Shown piece by piece: positions 5,073-5,220 of a stretch of 5,220 bases of DNA (positions are counted from its first letter, which is position 1; the number at the start of each line of letters is the position of its first letter). The notes beneath the pieces are model-generated. The model was not told the DNA's origin. It did not search any database and saw only the letters and a program-made list of their open reading frames with translations. The stretch is from Bacillota bacterium (GTDB lineage Bacteria > Bacillota > Clostridia > Christensenellales > SZUA-584). The position numbers were made by a program, and so were the translations under genes. Where the stretch lies: positions 1 to 5,220 of the forward strand of contig JAEZIW010000025.1 in NCBI GenBank assembly GCA_023436525.1, written 5' to 3'.

Positions 5073-5220
5073 ATGAGTGAGTATGCATTGGAGATCAAAA
5101 ATCTGATCAAAGATTTTCCTGGTGTCAGGGCGGTGAACGATGTCAGCTTCGACATCCGCAAAAACACGGTTCACTGTCTGGTCGGAGAAAACGGTGCCGG
5201 CAAATCGACGCTCATAAAAA
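5073..5220 (+). CDS. Sugar ABC transporter ATP-binding protein (RbsA/XylG-like), 3' end outside window
   Basis: ATG at 5073 follows GGGGAG at 5062-5067 with a 5-base spacer; 49 codons are present before the right edge. The visible residues carry the N-terminal ABC signature: EIKNLIKDFPGVRAVNDVSF (7-26), with the aromatic-containing A-loop region around Phe15, and the Walker A loop GENGAGKST at 38-46 (Lys44). FPGVxAVxxVSF and VGENGAGKSTL are typical of the tandem-domain ATPases (about 500 residues, two ATPase modules) of CUT2 transporters such as RbsA, XylG, MglA and LsrA. The binding lipoprotein of the same class directly upstream supports this. The tandem second domain cannot be confirmed because the gene is cut. 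It would act on the cytoplasmic face of the membrane, with permease genes expected next. Confidence 0.9.
   Translation, partial: MSEYALEIKNLIKDFPGVRAVNDVSFDIRKNTVHCLVGENGAGKSTLIK

Noticed and set aside
891..5220. An AI-2 (lsr) uptake system
   Set aside because: The gene set fits, but the kinase has LyxK-like motifs (GGLFDV, PLTKQTLW) where LsrK, as recalled, has a GGGDV motif. The binding protein has STLANEFH and SFFSP where LsrB has its ligand Lys and Asp.
1..5220. CRISPR array, tRNA, rRNA, insertion sequence or phage genes
   Set aside because: No regularly spaced repeats, cloverleaf, ribosomal RNA segments or transposase/integrase-like frames were seen on either strand.

Overview
The window looks like part of a low-to-mid GC, Gram-positive, probably Clostridia-like chromosome. 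The grounds are strong AGGAGG-type ribosome binding sites, a solute-binding protein that is a lipoprotein with a Ser/Ala/Glu/Pro-rich tether, a sigma-A promoter of TTGACA-17-TAACAT form, and protein families common in anaerobic Firmicutes. The species cannot be named from this sequence. All genes lie on the + strand.

Layout. Positions 1-494 hold the 3' end of a dihydrolipoamide dehydrogenase gene, which appears functionally unrelated to what follows. Positions 495-890 are noncoding. They carry a 106-bp imperfect palindrome (549-654), a second block of short inverted repeats (about 673-785) and the leader of the next gene. Positions 891-2402 encode an FGGY-family carbohydrate kinase closest to the L-xylulose kinase (LyxK/YiaP) type. 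A 204-bp gap with a 9-bp perfect inverted repeat precedes a SorC-family sugar-responsive regulator (2607-3620). A 235-bp gap then holds the best promoter of the window, packed with dyads. It drives a CUT2-type sugar-binding lipoprotein (3856-4992). A strong hairpin without a U-tract follows (5017-5050). The window ends inside the gene for the transporter ATPase (5073 to beyond 5220).

How the genes fit together (inference). The binding lipoprotein captures a small sugar, ketose or polyol outside the cell. The ABC transporter, whose ATPase starts here and whose permease is presumably downstream, imports it. The kinase phosphorylates it, and the SorC-type regulator senses the sugar or its phosphate and controls the transporter promoter and perhaps its own. 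The same parts list (FGGY kinase, SorC regulator, CUT2 transporter) occurs in erythritol (ery) and autoinducer-2 (lsr) systems. The kinase resembles LyxK much more than LsrK, and the binding protein lacks the recalled LsrB ligand residues, so a pentulose or polyol is the better guess. The true substrate cannot be read from the sequence.

No mobile element genes, tRNA, rRNA or CRISPR array were seen. The most interesting parts are the nested operator-like dyads around the transporter promoter, the 106-bp palindrome after the first gene, and the unassigned substrate of the cassette.
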